Source: Myxococcota bacterium (GTDB lineage: Bacteria; Myxococcota_A; UBA796; UBA9615; JAKLKC01). From it: a stretch of DNA of 38,804 nucleotides. Positions 17,358 to 25,374 of the stretch are shown here, in pieces. The notes beneath the pieces were generated by a model. That model ran no database searches. It had not been told where the DNA came from and saw nothing but the letters and a program-made list of their open reading frames with translations. Position 1 is the stretch's first letter; every line of letters begins with the position of its first letter. The position numbers and the translations under genes are program-made. The stretch lies in assembly GCA_023150875.1 (NCBI GenBank), contig JAKLKC010000059.1:1-38804 (forward strand). The letters are read 5' to 3'.

Positions 17358-17846
17358 TCAGGCCGTGCGGGGGACGCGGGGCTCGACGGGCGGGAGGGGA
17401 GGGGGCGAGACCTCGGAGGTGCACTGGGAGCAGCGGGTCGCCTTCACGGGGATCGCGGAGAGGCAGTAGGGGCACTCCCTCAGCGCCGGGGCCTCGGCGG
17501 GGACGCCCTGGGGGCCCCGGAGCCGGTCCACGGCGCGGAGCAGCAGGTAGACCGCCCCGGCGACGATGACGAAGGCGATCACGGTGTTCACGAAGCGGCC
17601 GTAGTTCAGGGTCACCGCCCCCACCTGCTGCGCCTGTTCCGGCGTCACCGCGGGCTCGGTACCCTGCCGGAGCACGACGAACAGGTTCGAGAAGTCCACC
17701 CCGCCGAGGAGCAGCCCGATGGGCGGCATGAGCACGTCGGCGACGAAGGAGGCGACCACCGTCCCGAAGGCCGCCCCGATCACGATGCCCACCGCGAGGT
17801 CGATCACGTTGCCGCGCTTGAGGAAGAGGGCGAAGTCCTTGAGCAC
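17358..17846 (-). CDS. mscL: Large-conductance mechanosensitive channel MscL
   Basis: A 162-residue inner-membrane channel that opens under membrane tension and releases solutes during hypo-osmotic shock. Diagnostic features are the N-terminal F-A-L-F-L-K-R-G-N-V-I-D-L-A-V-G-I-V-I-G-A-A pore helix region, the VLMPPIGLLLGGVDF loop and a second transmembrane helix (NTVIAFVIVAGAVYLLLRAVDRL). The C-terminal tail carries a zinc-ribbon-like C-P-Y-C...C-S-Q-C, seen in some MscL homologues, and a proline-rich end. The start is a GTG with GGAGG 5 nt upstream. It lies 85 nt before the propeller protein gene on the same strand. Confidence 0.96.
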   Translation of the reverse strand: MLKDFALFLKRGNVIDLAVGIVIGAAFGTVVASFVADVLMPPIGLLLGGVDFSNLFVVLRQGTEPAVTPEQAQQVGAVTLNYGRFVNTVIAFVIVAGAVYLLLRAVDRLRGPQGVPAEAPALRECPYCLSAIPVKATRCSQCTSEVSPPPLPPVEPRVPRTA

Positions 17847-17979
17847 GCCGCCTCCACACCCCCCGGGGGGAGCGCCCGGACGCCCTCAGGATCTCGTTGC
17901 AATGCTTGCACCGCGCGTGGGCGACCCCCGGCATCGCCGGTGGGTCGCGGGCGGCGGGGACGCCTCGCTCGAGCCAGCT

Positions 17980-18882
17980 TCAACGAGGGCGAGGGGGGTG
18001 GACGGCGAGCGTCACCTGGAACTCCGCGCCCTCGTGGGCCAGGGCGTCGACCTGCACCCGGGCCCCCGTCCACGGGCCCCCCGTCGCCTCCAGGTCACAG
18101 CCGTCGAACTGCGACGCGCCGTCCGGCGTCCGCCAGGGTCCACCCCAGCGACCCAGCTCCGCCGCGAGGGCCGCGCACCACATCGCCGCCCTGATGGTGG
18201 CGCCCACGACGCTCGCGTCCCGGTCGACGAGCCCGTACCAGCTCCTGCTCCACACCGTGGCGCCGGGATCGAGGCCCTGCCCCACCCGTGCCTTCCAGCG
18301 CTCCGCGGCGACGGGATCGCCCCTCAGGTGCTGGAACCCCGATGGGGCCGCGTCGAGTACCGCGGGGAGGTGCGCCCGGAGAGCGGCCGCCGCGCTGCCC
18401 GCCAGCGCGACCTTGGACGGGTCCTTGGGGATGTGCTTGGGGAGTCCCCCCTCGAAGGTCCCCGCGCCCACGACCTGGTCCGGGGACTTCTCGGAGTACA
18501 TCACGCCGTAGCCGTCGGGGAGCCCGCCCGAGAAGTGCCCCTCGTAGCGCATGCCTCCGGACACCACCAGCACGCCGAAGCCCTGGGAGCAGTCCCCGCT
18601 CAGGCAGGTCCCTGGGGGCCCCCCCGAGCGGGGGGCCACGGCCGGGGCGGCGGCCGCCGGGGGGGACTCCGCCGGAGGCGGGTCCTCGTCGGGCTCCGCC
18701 CCCTGGGCGAGGACGGCCGCGGGCAGGAGGCCTATCAGGAGCGACGCGACCGCCGCGAGCAGCCCGAAGCGCCCCGCCGCGGAGCGGATGGCTCCCCACC
18801 GGCTCCCGCGGGGGCGGCCACGGACCCCCCCGGTCGAGGGATCTCCGGGGCGGACCCGGTCAGGCGCCGGCGTCGGTCTCAT
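17980..18882 (-). CDS. MORN-repeat-like membrane or secreted protein
   Basis: A 300-residue protein from the ATG at 18882, which has GAGGAGAGGAG 6 nt upstream and is therefore preferred over the ATG at 18912. The first 36 residues are Arg/Pro-rich, followed by a hydrophobic helix (about 38-59) ending A-V-L-A-Q, a signal peptide or anchor. A Pro/Ala-rich spacer follows, then about one and a half MORN-type repeats (GGMRYEGHFSGGLPDGYGVMYS). In the family these repeats bind lipids or serve as scaffolds. The rest is an alpha/beta region with two cysteines (WCAAL, DGCDL) that I do not recognise. It lies 36 nt downstream of the small secreted protein gene and is probably in an operon with it. Confidence 0.75.
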   Translation of the reverse strand: MRPTPAPDRVRPGDPSTGGVRGRPRGSRWGAIRSAAGRFGLLAAVASLLIGLLPAAVLAQGAEPDEDPPPAESPPAAAAPAVAPRSGGPPGTCLSGDCSQGFGVLVVSGGMRYEGHFSGGLPDGYGVMYSEKSPDQVVGAGTFEGGLPKHIPKDPSKVALAGSAAAALRAHLPAVLDAAPSGFQHLRGDPVAAERWKARVGQGLDPGATVWSRSWYGLVDRDASVVGATIRAAMWCAALAAELGRWGGPWRTPDGASQFDGCDLEATGGPWTGARVQVDALAHEGAEFQVTLAVHPPRPR

Positions 18883-18918
18883 CGGTGCTCCTCTCCTCGG
18901 ACTCTCCGTCATCCAGGG

Positions 18919-19380
18919 TCACCCGGCCTCGACCACCCCGGTGACGTGCATGAAGCACTCGTCGTGGAACAGCCCCCACAGGTCCTTGTGGCGCGTCAGG
19001 TTGAACCGCCCGCTGGGGGCGGGCCAGTCGCCGTCCAGGGTCCAGGCGTCGGTCCCGCTGGTGCAGTCGTAGCACCCGTCCGGGGGGACGTAGACCTCCC
19101 GGTATCGGACCTCGAAGGTGCCGTCGGGCTCCAGCACCCCCCTGAAGGGCATGCCCTCCAGGCGGACGACGACGCGGCCGGGACGTTCCCACACCCGAGC
19201 CACCAGCACCTCCCCCGCGGCCACCTCGCCGCAGGTGTCCTCCAGGACGTCCACCACCGTCAGACGCCAGTCGGTGTACGCCACGGCCGCCTCGGCGGGC
19301 TCGGTGGCGGCCAGCGCCAAGAGGGCGAACCCCGGCGCCGCCGCCCTCATCCCTCGCCACCGCGAAACCCCTCGGACCAT
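18919..19380 (-). CDS. Small secreted protein, cysteine-containing, unknown
   Basis: A 153-residue protein whose ATG at 19380 has GGGAGG 5 nt upstream. A signal peptide covers about residues 1-31 (LLALAATEPAEAA, cleavage after AEA or similar). The mature chain of about 120 residues looks all-beta, with four cysteines (EDTCGE, DGCYDCTSG, HDECFMH). The C-Y-D-C motif may be a disulfide or metal site. No family recognised. It is preceded by a plausible promoter (19455-19483) and followed by the MORN-type protein gene. Confidence 0.7.
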   Translation of the reverse strand: MVRGVSRWRGMRAAAPGFALLALAATEPAEAAVAYTDWRLTVVDVLEDTCGEVAAGEVLVARVWERPGRVVVRLEGMPFRGVLEPDGTFEVRYREVYVPPDGCYDCTSGTDAWTLDGDWPAPSGRFNLTRHKDLWGLFHDECFMHVTGVVEAG

Positions 19381-19454
19381 CGGGACCTCCCTGCCGGGCG
19401 ACTCCCCGCCCCGCCCGCCGCGGGGCGCGCCCATCCCCGCCCGCGACGCGGAAG

Positions 19455-19483
19455 AGAATGGCCGGTCGGCCGCGGAGATGCAA
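19455..19483 (-). promoter_or_regulatory. Putative promoter of the small secreted protein/MORN operon
   Basis: On the minus strand TTGCAT (19478-19483) and CATTCT (19455-19460) are 17 bp apart, about 75 nt upstream of the ATG at 19380. The TTGC start recalls the -35-like boxes at 31706 and 37474. Confidence 0.4.
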
Positions 19484-19511
19484 CCGAGAAGATCGCGGGC
19501 GCCGCCACCCC

Positions 19512-21257
19512 CTACTCCAGGAACCGCCCCCGCAGCACCAGGGCTTCCGCCCCCGCCAGCTCGAAGCGTTCGCCCGCCGCGCGGGTGGTGGTGCCCTGGG
19601 AGGAGCCGGTCAGGGGGTCCACCACCTCCACCTCCATGGCGCGCCGGGGCTCCAGGAAGACGCGGCCCAGGATCCCGATGGGGAAGACGAAGAAGGAGTC
19701 CCCAGACACGCCGCCGTAGGCGCGGACGGCGCCGCCGGCGGGGTCGGCCAGGTCCACCCACATGGTGTCGGGCCAGAGGGTCCCCGAGGCGTCCTCGGCG
19801 TAGACCACGAAGGGGGAGTCGTCCCAGTGGGCGTTCTTCCGGTCCCAGGAGGCCAGGTCCGGCGGGACGATCCCCGCGACGTGGACGAAGGAGCCCGCGC
19901 CGGACATGTCGGCGATGGCGGTGTCGCCCCGGACCCCCGCGGACGAGTGGAAGACGTAGAGGGGCAGGTTGGACACGTAGGTGGCGATGGCCGCCGCCAC
20001 CAGCCGGGTCGGGTCCTCCTCGGTGTCCACCGAGGAGCCCGGGCCGATGGGCTCGTTGTTGCTGCCCACGGGGACGTCCTCGCAGTACTCCCACTCCCAT
20101 GGCTGGCGGACCGGGCGCCAGCCCCCCTCGACGTAGCTGGTGTCCCGGTCGAAGTGGACCGTGGCCAGGTCGGCGACCCCGCCCCCGTAGACCGCCTGCC
20201 CGTCCTCGCACTCGTGCCCCGCCGGGGCCGAGGCGGCCACCAACACGTCGGTGCGGTCCCGCAGGTACACCGTCAGCTCCCGCAGCTCTTCCAGCCCGTC
20301 CGTCCCCTCGAAGCCGTTCTGCCAGTACTCGTTGGCGACCTCGAAGTGGACGATCTTGTGCTCTCGGCCCTGGGACATGGCCAGGAAGCGGTCCGCCAGC
20401 GCGTACTTCTCGCCGGAGGTGGGCACGGTGACCTGGCCGTCGCCGATGAGGGTCCACTCCACCCGCAGCCCGTAGCCGTCGTAGGCCAGGTCGGTGAGCC
20501 CGGCGATGACCGCGTCGTAGTCGGGCCACGCCTCGTCGATCTCGCGGCCGTCCCAGTAGTCCTCGCCGTCGGGGTCCCCCACCACGCCCAGGGCGCGGAC
20601 GTAGTGGAAGCCGTGCTGGGACAGGAACAGGAGGTCCCGCTCCAGCTTCTCCCGGTCGTTGCGGTAGGCCCAGGCCGCCCACATCATCGTGGCGCCCAGG
20701 GCGTTGAACGGCCCCTGGTCGTCCACCAGGGAGTGACCCTCCAGGCGCACGAGGCCGGTCCGGGCGGCGGTGGGTTCGCACGTCACCTCCACGTCCTGCG
20801 CCGCCGTGGCGCCGAACCAGTGCGCCCCCTCCTTCACCATCCGCCAGTCGGTGGTGTAGGTGCCCGGGGCGGAGGCCGTCAGGGTGAACACGAACTCCCA
20901 GGTCTCGCCGGGGGCCACCGTCACCCCCTCGGGCAGCCACACCCGGGTGTCGGTGGTGTAGAAGGGATCGGAGTCGTCCACCGCGCCCAGCTTGTAGCCG
21001 TCCTCCCGCGTCCACGGATGCTCGCCGGCGTTGCGGAGGGCGATCCTCGCTTCGTGGGACGCCCCGCACGAGAGGGCCGCCGGGAGGGCGGTGGACACCA
21101 CTTCGGCGTCGTCCCCGTCCACGGCGACGTCGTCGTCCGCGGGGGAGGAGTCGTCGTCCCCGGCGGAGTCGTCGTCGGCGACGGCGTCGCCCCCGGGGTC
21201 GCCGGAGCACCCCATCACCAGCCCCACCGCCAGCACCCGCCAGACCGTCGCGCCCAT
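19512..21257 (-). CDS. Lipoprotein with NBR1-like Ig domain and glycosidase-like barrel
   Basis: A 581-residue lipoprotein with lipobox V-M-G-C17 and an Asp-rich linker (residues about 25-53: ADDDSAGDDDSSPADDD). Next comes an NBR1-type Ig-like domain (about 60-160) with the typical N-x-G-x-x-x-W-T, L-G-A, V-A-P-G-E-T-W-E-F-x-F and PGTYTTDWRMVKEG..WFG pattern. From about residue 165 the sequence resembles a clan GH-A TIM barrel: GATMMWAAWAY, FLSQHGFHYVRALGV, DGYGLRVEWTLIGDG and FEVANEYW. Asn309-Glu310 match the conserved Asn-Glu acid/base site. A second Glu in GSNNEPIGPGSS is a candidate nucleophile. It may hydrolyse or bind a polysaccharide outside the cell. A -10-like TACCAT lies at 21296-21301. 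Confidence 0.82.
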   Translation of the reverse strand: MGATVWRVLAVGLVMGCSGDPGGDAVADDDSAGDDDSSPADDDVAVDGDDAEVVSTALPAALSCGASHEARIALRNAGEHPWTREDGYKLGAVDDSDPFYTTDTRVWLPEGVTVAPGETWEFVFTLTASAPGTYTTDWRMVKEGAHWFGATAAQDVEVTCEPTAARTGLVRLEGHSLVDDQGPFNALGATMMWAAWAYRNDREKLERDLLFLSQHGFHYVRALGVVGDPDGEDYWDGREIDEAWPDYDAVIAGLTDLAYDGYGLRVEWTLIGDGQVTVPTSGEKYALADRFLAMSQGREHKIVHFEVANEYWQNGFEGTDGLEELRELTVYLRDRTDVLVAASAPAGHECEDGQAVYGGGVADLATVHFDRDTSYVEGGWRPVRQPWEWEYCEDVPVGSNNEPIGPGSSVDTEEDPTRLVAAAIATYVSNLPLYVFHSSAGVRGDTAIADMSGAGSFVHVAGIVPPDLASWDRKNAHWDDSPFVVYAEDASGTLWPDTMWVDLADPAGGAVRAYGGVSGDSFFVFPIGILGRVFLEPRRAMEVEVVDPLTGSSQGTTTRAAGERFELAGAEALVLRGRFLE

Positions 21258-21399
21258 GACCGCCCTCCAGGCCGGCCCCGGGGCCGCCTGCGGGGATGGT
21301 ATCGCGGAGCGCCGGGGCGGCGCGAGGGCGGCCTTCCCGCTCCCCGCGCCCTCCGGATCGCGCTAAGCTGACGGGCACGTTCATGGGGAGGCCACGGCC

Positions 21400-22473
21400 A
21401 TGCGCGGACTTCGGATCCTGATCGCCGGCTGCTCGCTCCTGGCTTCGTGCAGCGACTTCGGCCTCGGGCCCTCCGGCGGGGCCGGGGACCCGGGTGGCGG
21501 GGCCTCGGACGGCCCCACCGACGGGGCGGCGATGATCCAGGTGCTCCCGGATCCCTTCGACTTCGGCACCACGGCGACCGCCTGCCGGACGGGGGAGGTC
21601 GCCTTCACCATCCGGAACGTCGGCGACGCCCCGCTGGAGATCTCCGGCGTCTCCCTCTCGGGGGCCTCCGCCGACGTCACCTCGGTCCTGCCCACCGTCC
21701 CCGCCACCCTGGACCCCGACGAGCTCCTGGAGGGGACGCTGTGGTGGGCGCCCCAGGCGGACGGTGCCCCGTCGGGGGTGCTGACGGTGCGCTCGGACGA
21801 CCCCCTCGCCCCCGAGATCGCCCGGCCCCTGGCGGGGGCGAGCTGCCGGGACTCCGACGGCGACGGGGACTGCGACGACGTGGACGCGGACCGCGACGGC
21901 GACGGGATCGCCAACGACGCCGACGCCTTCCCCGACCACATCGTGCTGGACGACGCCCACGTCGGCTTCGACGAGTTCGTGCCGGGCACGAGGATCCTGG
22001 ACCAGTACGCCGGCCTGGGGATCCACTTCACCGGCGCGGGATCGGCGGGGCAGGGCTACGACACCAACGTGGTGCAGCTCGGGCCGACCTGCACCCAGGC
22101 GGTGCTGGACAGCCCCGACAACGTGCTCTGCACCTACGTCAACGACGGCTTCAACTTCGACGGCGAGCCCGGCCTCGCCGGCTGGCTCGACCAGGAAGCG
22201 GACGCCGTCACCGTCCGCATGTACACCGCGGGCATGGCCTACGCCGAGACCAACGGGCACGACCAGGACCAGGCCACCCTCGTGACCTACGACGCCTCGG
22301 GAGCAGAGATCGGGCGCCACACCGCGCGGGCGGACACGTCGACGGGGCTCGACTACGTGGACCTGCTGGTCCTCGGCCCCGGGGCCTCCTCCTTCGCCCT
22401 CTACACCGGGGACTTCGACGCCGCCGACGACCTCCACGTCCTGCGCCTCGCCGCCCCGGAGTGCGAGGAGTGA
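21400..22473 (+). CDS. Lipoprotein with choice-of-anchor-D-like and Ca-binding segments
   Basis: A 357-residue lipoprotein; GGGGAGG lies 8 nt before the ATG. Lipobox L-A-S-C17 is followed by a Gly/Pro-rich spacer rather than a DDDT array. Residues about 45-140 form an Ig-like HYDIN/ASPM-type (choice-of-anchor-D) domain (PDPFDFGTTATACRTGEVAFTI is its start, with F.IRNVGDAPLEI and SDDPLAPEI). A DSDGDGDCDDVDADRDGDGIAN stretch resembles thrombospondin-type-3 calcium sites. The C-terminal domain (about 185-357) starts HVGFDEF.PGT and looks like a beta-sandwich of the choice-of-anchor or lectin kind. It is the first gene of a three-gene run (21400-25330) of surface proteins. Confidence 0.8.
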   Translation: MRGLRILIAGCSLLASCSDFGLGPSGGAGDPGGGASDGPTDGAAMIQVLPDPFDFGTTATACRTGEVAFTIRNVGDAPLEISGVSLSGASADVTSVLPTVPATLDPDELLEGTLWWAPQADGAPSGVLTVRSDDPLAPEIARPLAGASCRDSDGDGDCDDVDADRDGDGIANDADAFPDHIVLDDAHVGFDEFVPGTRILDQYAGLGIHFTGAGSAGQGYDTNVVQLGPTCTQAVLDSPDNVLCTYVNDGFNFDGEPGLAGWLDQEADAVTVRMYTAGMAYAETNGHDQDQATLVTYDASGAEIGRHTARADTSTGLDYVDLLVLGPGASSFALYTGDFDAADDLHVLRLAAPECEE

Positions 22474-22493
22474 CCCCAAGGAGCATGGACCCG

Positions 22494-23966
22494 ATGCCCC
22501 GGCCCTGGCTGCTGCTCTCGCTCCTGCTGGCGCCGCTCCCCTGGGGAGGGGTGGCCAGGGCCGCCGTCGACTGCGGCTCCCTGCCGGCGGCGGACGTGAC
22601 GATCTGCGAGGATCTGGCCTCGGGCTCCTCCGCCGAGGTCCACGGGGGGACGTTCACGGGATCGGGGTTCGGGGTGTCGGACTGGGGCTCCTGGCTGCAC
22701 TGGGACCTGCCGGTGGCGGTGGACTCGGGGTACGCCGAGTGGACGGTGGAGGGGATCGGCTACGACACCTGGGCCGGTGACAACGTCATCATGCTCCAGC
22801 TCTACGACACCGGCGGGCACTGGGGCTCGACGTACGGGCTGGAGTTCCGGGGCTACGGCCCCGAGGGGGACGTGACCTACGTCGGCAAGCTCAAGCTCAA
22901 GGCGTGGTCCCCGGGCGGCCACGACGAGGTGCTGATCTCCGATCCGGGCTGGGACGGGTCCCCCCACCGCTTCCGCGTCGAGTTCGGCGACGTCGGGCGC
23001 CTCTTCCGCGACGGCGCGCTCCTGGCGGAGTTCGGCATGGCGGGGTGGGGCTGGTCGGCGTGGAACCTGGACCTGCCCTCCCAGGAGTGGACCGGGCTCG
23101 GCGCCGGCGGCTACTCGGGCCCCATGGGGGTGGAGGTCCGCGACCTGGTCTTCGTCGGGTGGGACGGCGAGGGAGGGGGAGGGGACGACGACGTGGCGGA
23201 CGACGACGCGACCGGGGACGGCTGGGTGGAGCTCGGCGTCGTCGACGACGTCACCACGGCGGTGTTCTCCCCCGGCACCGTGTCACCCGAAGTGGAAGAC
23301 CTCGCCGCCTCCACCGACGGGGTGGGGTCGCTCGAGGAGGTCGCCTACCTGAAGTTCGACGCCACCTCCGTCCCCGGCACCGTCACCCGCGCGACCCTCC
23401 GCATCCACGCCCGCTCCATCGGCTCCGCCGAGGGGGACGGCGCGACGGTGTACGCGGTGGCGGACGACTCCTGGAGCGAGGAGACCCTGGTGTGGAACCA
23501 GAGGCCGCCGACCTCGGGGGGGGCGCTGGGTTCGACGGGGCACACCGAACCCTCCGTGGACTACGAGGTGGACGTCACCGCGGCGGTGCAGGCCGGGCAG
23601 CTCGTCTCCCTCGCGCTGACGGGGGGCGCGAACGGGTCCCACTTCTCCTCCAAGGAGGACGCGGGCGGCGCCTTCGCGCCCCGGCTGCGGGTGGAGTACG
23701 ACGAGACGGCCCCCGGCGACGACGACACGGCGCCCGGCGACGACGACACGTCGGGGGGGGACGACGACGACGTCCCCGGGGACGACGACGCCGCGGGGGG
23801 AGACGACGACGCCGCGGGGGAAGGCGTGGGCCCGGAGAGCGAGGAGTGGGACTCCATGGGCTGCGGCTGCGGGGCGGTCGGGGGGAATGGCGCGCCGGAA
23901 GCGGCGATCCTGGCCCTGGCGCCCCTGGCGGTCCGGCGGGCGCGCCGCGGGCGGGCCGGGCGGTGA
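22494..23966 (+). CDS. MYXO-CTERM protein with lectin-like and CBM96/DNRLRE domains
   Basis: A 490-residue secreted protein. AAGGAG at 22478-22483 is 10 nt from the ATG at 22494 but only 1 nt from the ATG at 22485, so the former is preferred. A signal peptide (PRPWLLLSLLLAPLPW...ARA) leads into a beta-sandwich, lectin-like domain to about residue 215. A short GGDDDVADDDATGDG linker follows, then a CBM96/DNRLRE-type domain (about 235-405) with AYLKFDATSVPGTVTRATL, SWSEETLVWNQRP and DVTAAVQAG. An Asp-rich linker (APGDDDTAPGDDDTSGG...) precedes EEWDSMGCGCG, a hydrophobic helix and RRARRGR, a MYXO-CTERM sorting tail. It is likely tethered to the surface and carbohydrate-binding. It overlaps the next gene by 4 nt. 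Confidence 0.87.
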   Translation: MPRPWLLLSLLLAPLPWGGVARAAVDCGSLPAADVTICEDLASGSSAEVHGGTFTGSGFGVSDWGSWLHWDLPVAVDSGYAEWTVEGIGYDTWAGDNVIMLQLYDTGGHWGSTYGLEFRGYGPEGDVTYVGKLKLKAWSPGGHDEVLISDPGWDGSPHRFRVEFGDVGRLFRDGALLAEFGMAGWGWSAWNLDLPSQEWTGLGAGGYSGPMGVEVRDLVFVGWDGEGGGGDDDVADDDATGDGWVELGVVDDVTTAVFSPGTVSPEVEDLAASTDGVGSLEEVAYLKFDATSVPGTVTRATLRIHARSIGSAEGDGATVYAVADDSWSEETLVWNQRPPTSGGALGSTGHTEPSVDYEVDVTAAVQAGQLVSLALTGGANGSHFSSKEDAGGAFAPRLRVEYDETAPGDDDTAPGDDDTSGGDDDDVPGDDDAAGGDDDAAGEGVGPESEEWDSMGCGCGAVGGNGAPEAAILALAPLAVRRARRGRAGR

Positions 23967-25330
23967 GGGGGAACGCCGCGTTCCTCGCCTTCCTGGTGGC
24001 GGGATGCGGCCCGTCGTGGGACGGGGCCGGGCCCCCGGGCGGGGACGACGACGGGGCGGACGACGACGGGGCGGACGACGACGGGGCGGACGACGACGGG
24101 GCGGACGACGACGGGGCGGACGACGATGCCACGGAACCCGAGAGCCTCGCCGGGACGTACCACCCGGCGCTGCTCTCCTACGAGGTGACGACCCCGTCGG
24201 ACGTCGCCTCGGTACGCTCGTCACCGGTGGCCTGGGACCCGGTCACCGGGGCGTTCGTGGTGGTCTACGGCTGGGTGGAGGACGGACGCTTCCGCACCCG
24301 GGCGGTGGCCCTGGACTGGGACGGCGCGGGGCTCAGGACCAGCGAGCACATCCAGGTGGAGGTGGTGGTCGCCACCCAGGACTCCCTGGAGCGGGAGGTG
24401 GCGGCGGCCACGGGGGACGAGTCGCGCCTGCTGGCGGTGTGGGAGGACACCCGCCTCGGCAACGGCTGGGGCTACCGTGAGGTCTACGGGCGCTTCCTGA
24501 CGGTGGGGGAGGGTCCCACCCTCGCCCCGGTGGGGGAGGACTTCCCCATCTCGGGGCTGCCGGACCTGGAGGAGTATCTGCCGGCGGTGGCGTGGGACGA
24601 GGGGGCGGGCCTGTTCTACGTGGCGTGGTCCGACGACCGGGACGGCGATCCCGACGGGCGCCGCCTGTTCGGGCGGACGGTGGGGAGGGACGGGAGCCTC
24701 GGGCCCGAGGCGCGCCTGGGGCCGGAGACGAGCTACTGGCAGGTGGGGGCGTCGGTGGCGGGATCGGGAGGGCGGGGGCGCTTCCTGGTGGTGTGGGGGG
24801 ACTTCGACCTGCCGGGAGGGTCCATCGACGCGGGCTACCGCGCCCGGGTGGTGGACGGCGCCATGGGGCAGCCGGTCTCCGAGGTCATCACCCTGACGCG
24901 CTACGGGGACCTGCTGTATGACCGCCCGGCGGTGGCCTGGCAGCCGTGGGCGGGGGGCTGGCTGGTGGCCTGGACGCTGCCCTACACGGTGCGGAGCTCG
25001 TGGATCTCCTTCGACGGGGAGCTGCTCTCCACCGGCGACGTGCTGGTGGACGACGAGCTGGGGGCGGGGATGCCCTTCCTCGCCTACGCCCCCGCGACCC
25101 ACAGCTTCGCGCTCACGTATCACTCGTGGTGGTCGTACGACGCCTGGCTGCAGGAGTTGGACCCCCAGGGCCGCCCCGTGGGGGAGGCCACGTCGGTGAA
25201 CGCCGCCACCCCGTGGCTCGGCACCTTCTGGCAGCCGGTGGCGGCGTCGGGCACCGAGGCGGAGGTGCTGGCGGTGCCGAGCATCGACTACCAGAGGATC
25301 ACGGCGAGCGTGTTCCTGGGCGGGGACTGA
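23963..25330 (+). CDS. Lipoprotein with propeller-like repeats
   Basis: A 455-residue lipoprotein starting at a GTG that overlaps the upstream stop (GTGA), so translation is probably coupled. A short signal peptide ends L-V-A-G-C15. A linker follows with five G-A-D-D-D units. The rest consists of repeats with strands of the type F-V-V-V-Y-G-W, L-L-A-V-W-E-D, F-Y-V-A-W-S-D-D, F-L-V-V-W-G-D and W-L-V-A-W-T, spaced about 50-60 residues apart, suggesting a beta-propeller. The same repeat kind occurs in the MYXO-CTERM protein at 15782-17272. No catalytic motif is seen; it may be a binding or scaffold protein on the outer membrane. Confidence 0.83.
   Translation: MRGNAAFLAFLVAGCGPSWDGAGPPGGDDDGADDDGADDDGADDDGADDDGADDDATEPESLAGTYHPALLSYEVTTPSDVASVRSSPVAWDPVTGAFVVVYGWVEDGRFRTRAVALDWDGAGLRTSEHIQVEVVVATQDSLEREVAAATGDESRLLAVWEDTRLGNGWGYREVYGRFLTVGEGPTLAPVGEDFPISGLPDLEEYLPAVAWDEGAGLFYVAWSDDRDGDPDGRRLFGRTVGRDGSLGPEARLGPETSYWQVGASVAGSGGRGRFLVVWGDFDLPGGSIDAGYRARVVDGAMGQPVSEVITLTRYGDLLYDRPAVAWQPWAGGWLVAWTLPYTVRSSWISFDGELLSTGDVLVDDELGAGMPFLAYAPATHSFALTYHSWWSYDAWLQELDPQGRPVGEATSVNAATPWLGTFWQPVAASGTEAEVLAVPSIDYQRITASVFLGGD
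24053..24127 (+). repeat. 15-bp coding minisatellite, 5 units (Gly-Ala-Asp3)
   Basis: Five 15-nt units encode G-A-D-D-D and are identical at nucleotide level (GGGGCGGACGACGAC). They lie in the linker immediately after the lipidated cysteine of this lipoprotein. The lack of synonymous divergence suggests recent expansion. Confidence 0.9.
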
Positions 25331-25350
25331 CGGCAAAGCTGGGAGCGGTG

Positions 25351-25374
25351 GAGGGGGGACGGTCCTGCCCCCTC
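25351..25374. terminator. Hairpin between convergent genes
   Basis: GAGGGGG and CCCCCTC form a 7-bp stem with a 10-nt loop in the 42-nt gap between two convergent genes. It extends 2 nt into the stop codon of the minus-strand gene. No T-run is present on either strand. Confidence 0.4.

Noticed and set aside
17847-17934. Cys-pair sequence (RCKHCNEIL) in a minus-strand frame upstream of mscL
   Set aside because: Only about 30 codons before the frame runs into mscL in the wrong phase. No ribosome binding site and no second Cys pair, so probably chance.
18919-22479. Open minus-strand frame of 1186 codons spanning several genes
   Set aside because: Only its last 153 codons (from the ATG at 19380) look like a real protein with a ribosome binding site and signal peptide. 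The rest is an Arg/Gly-rich shadow of other genes.
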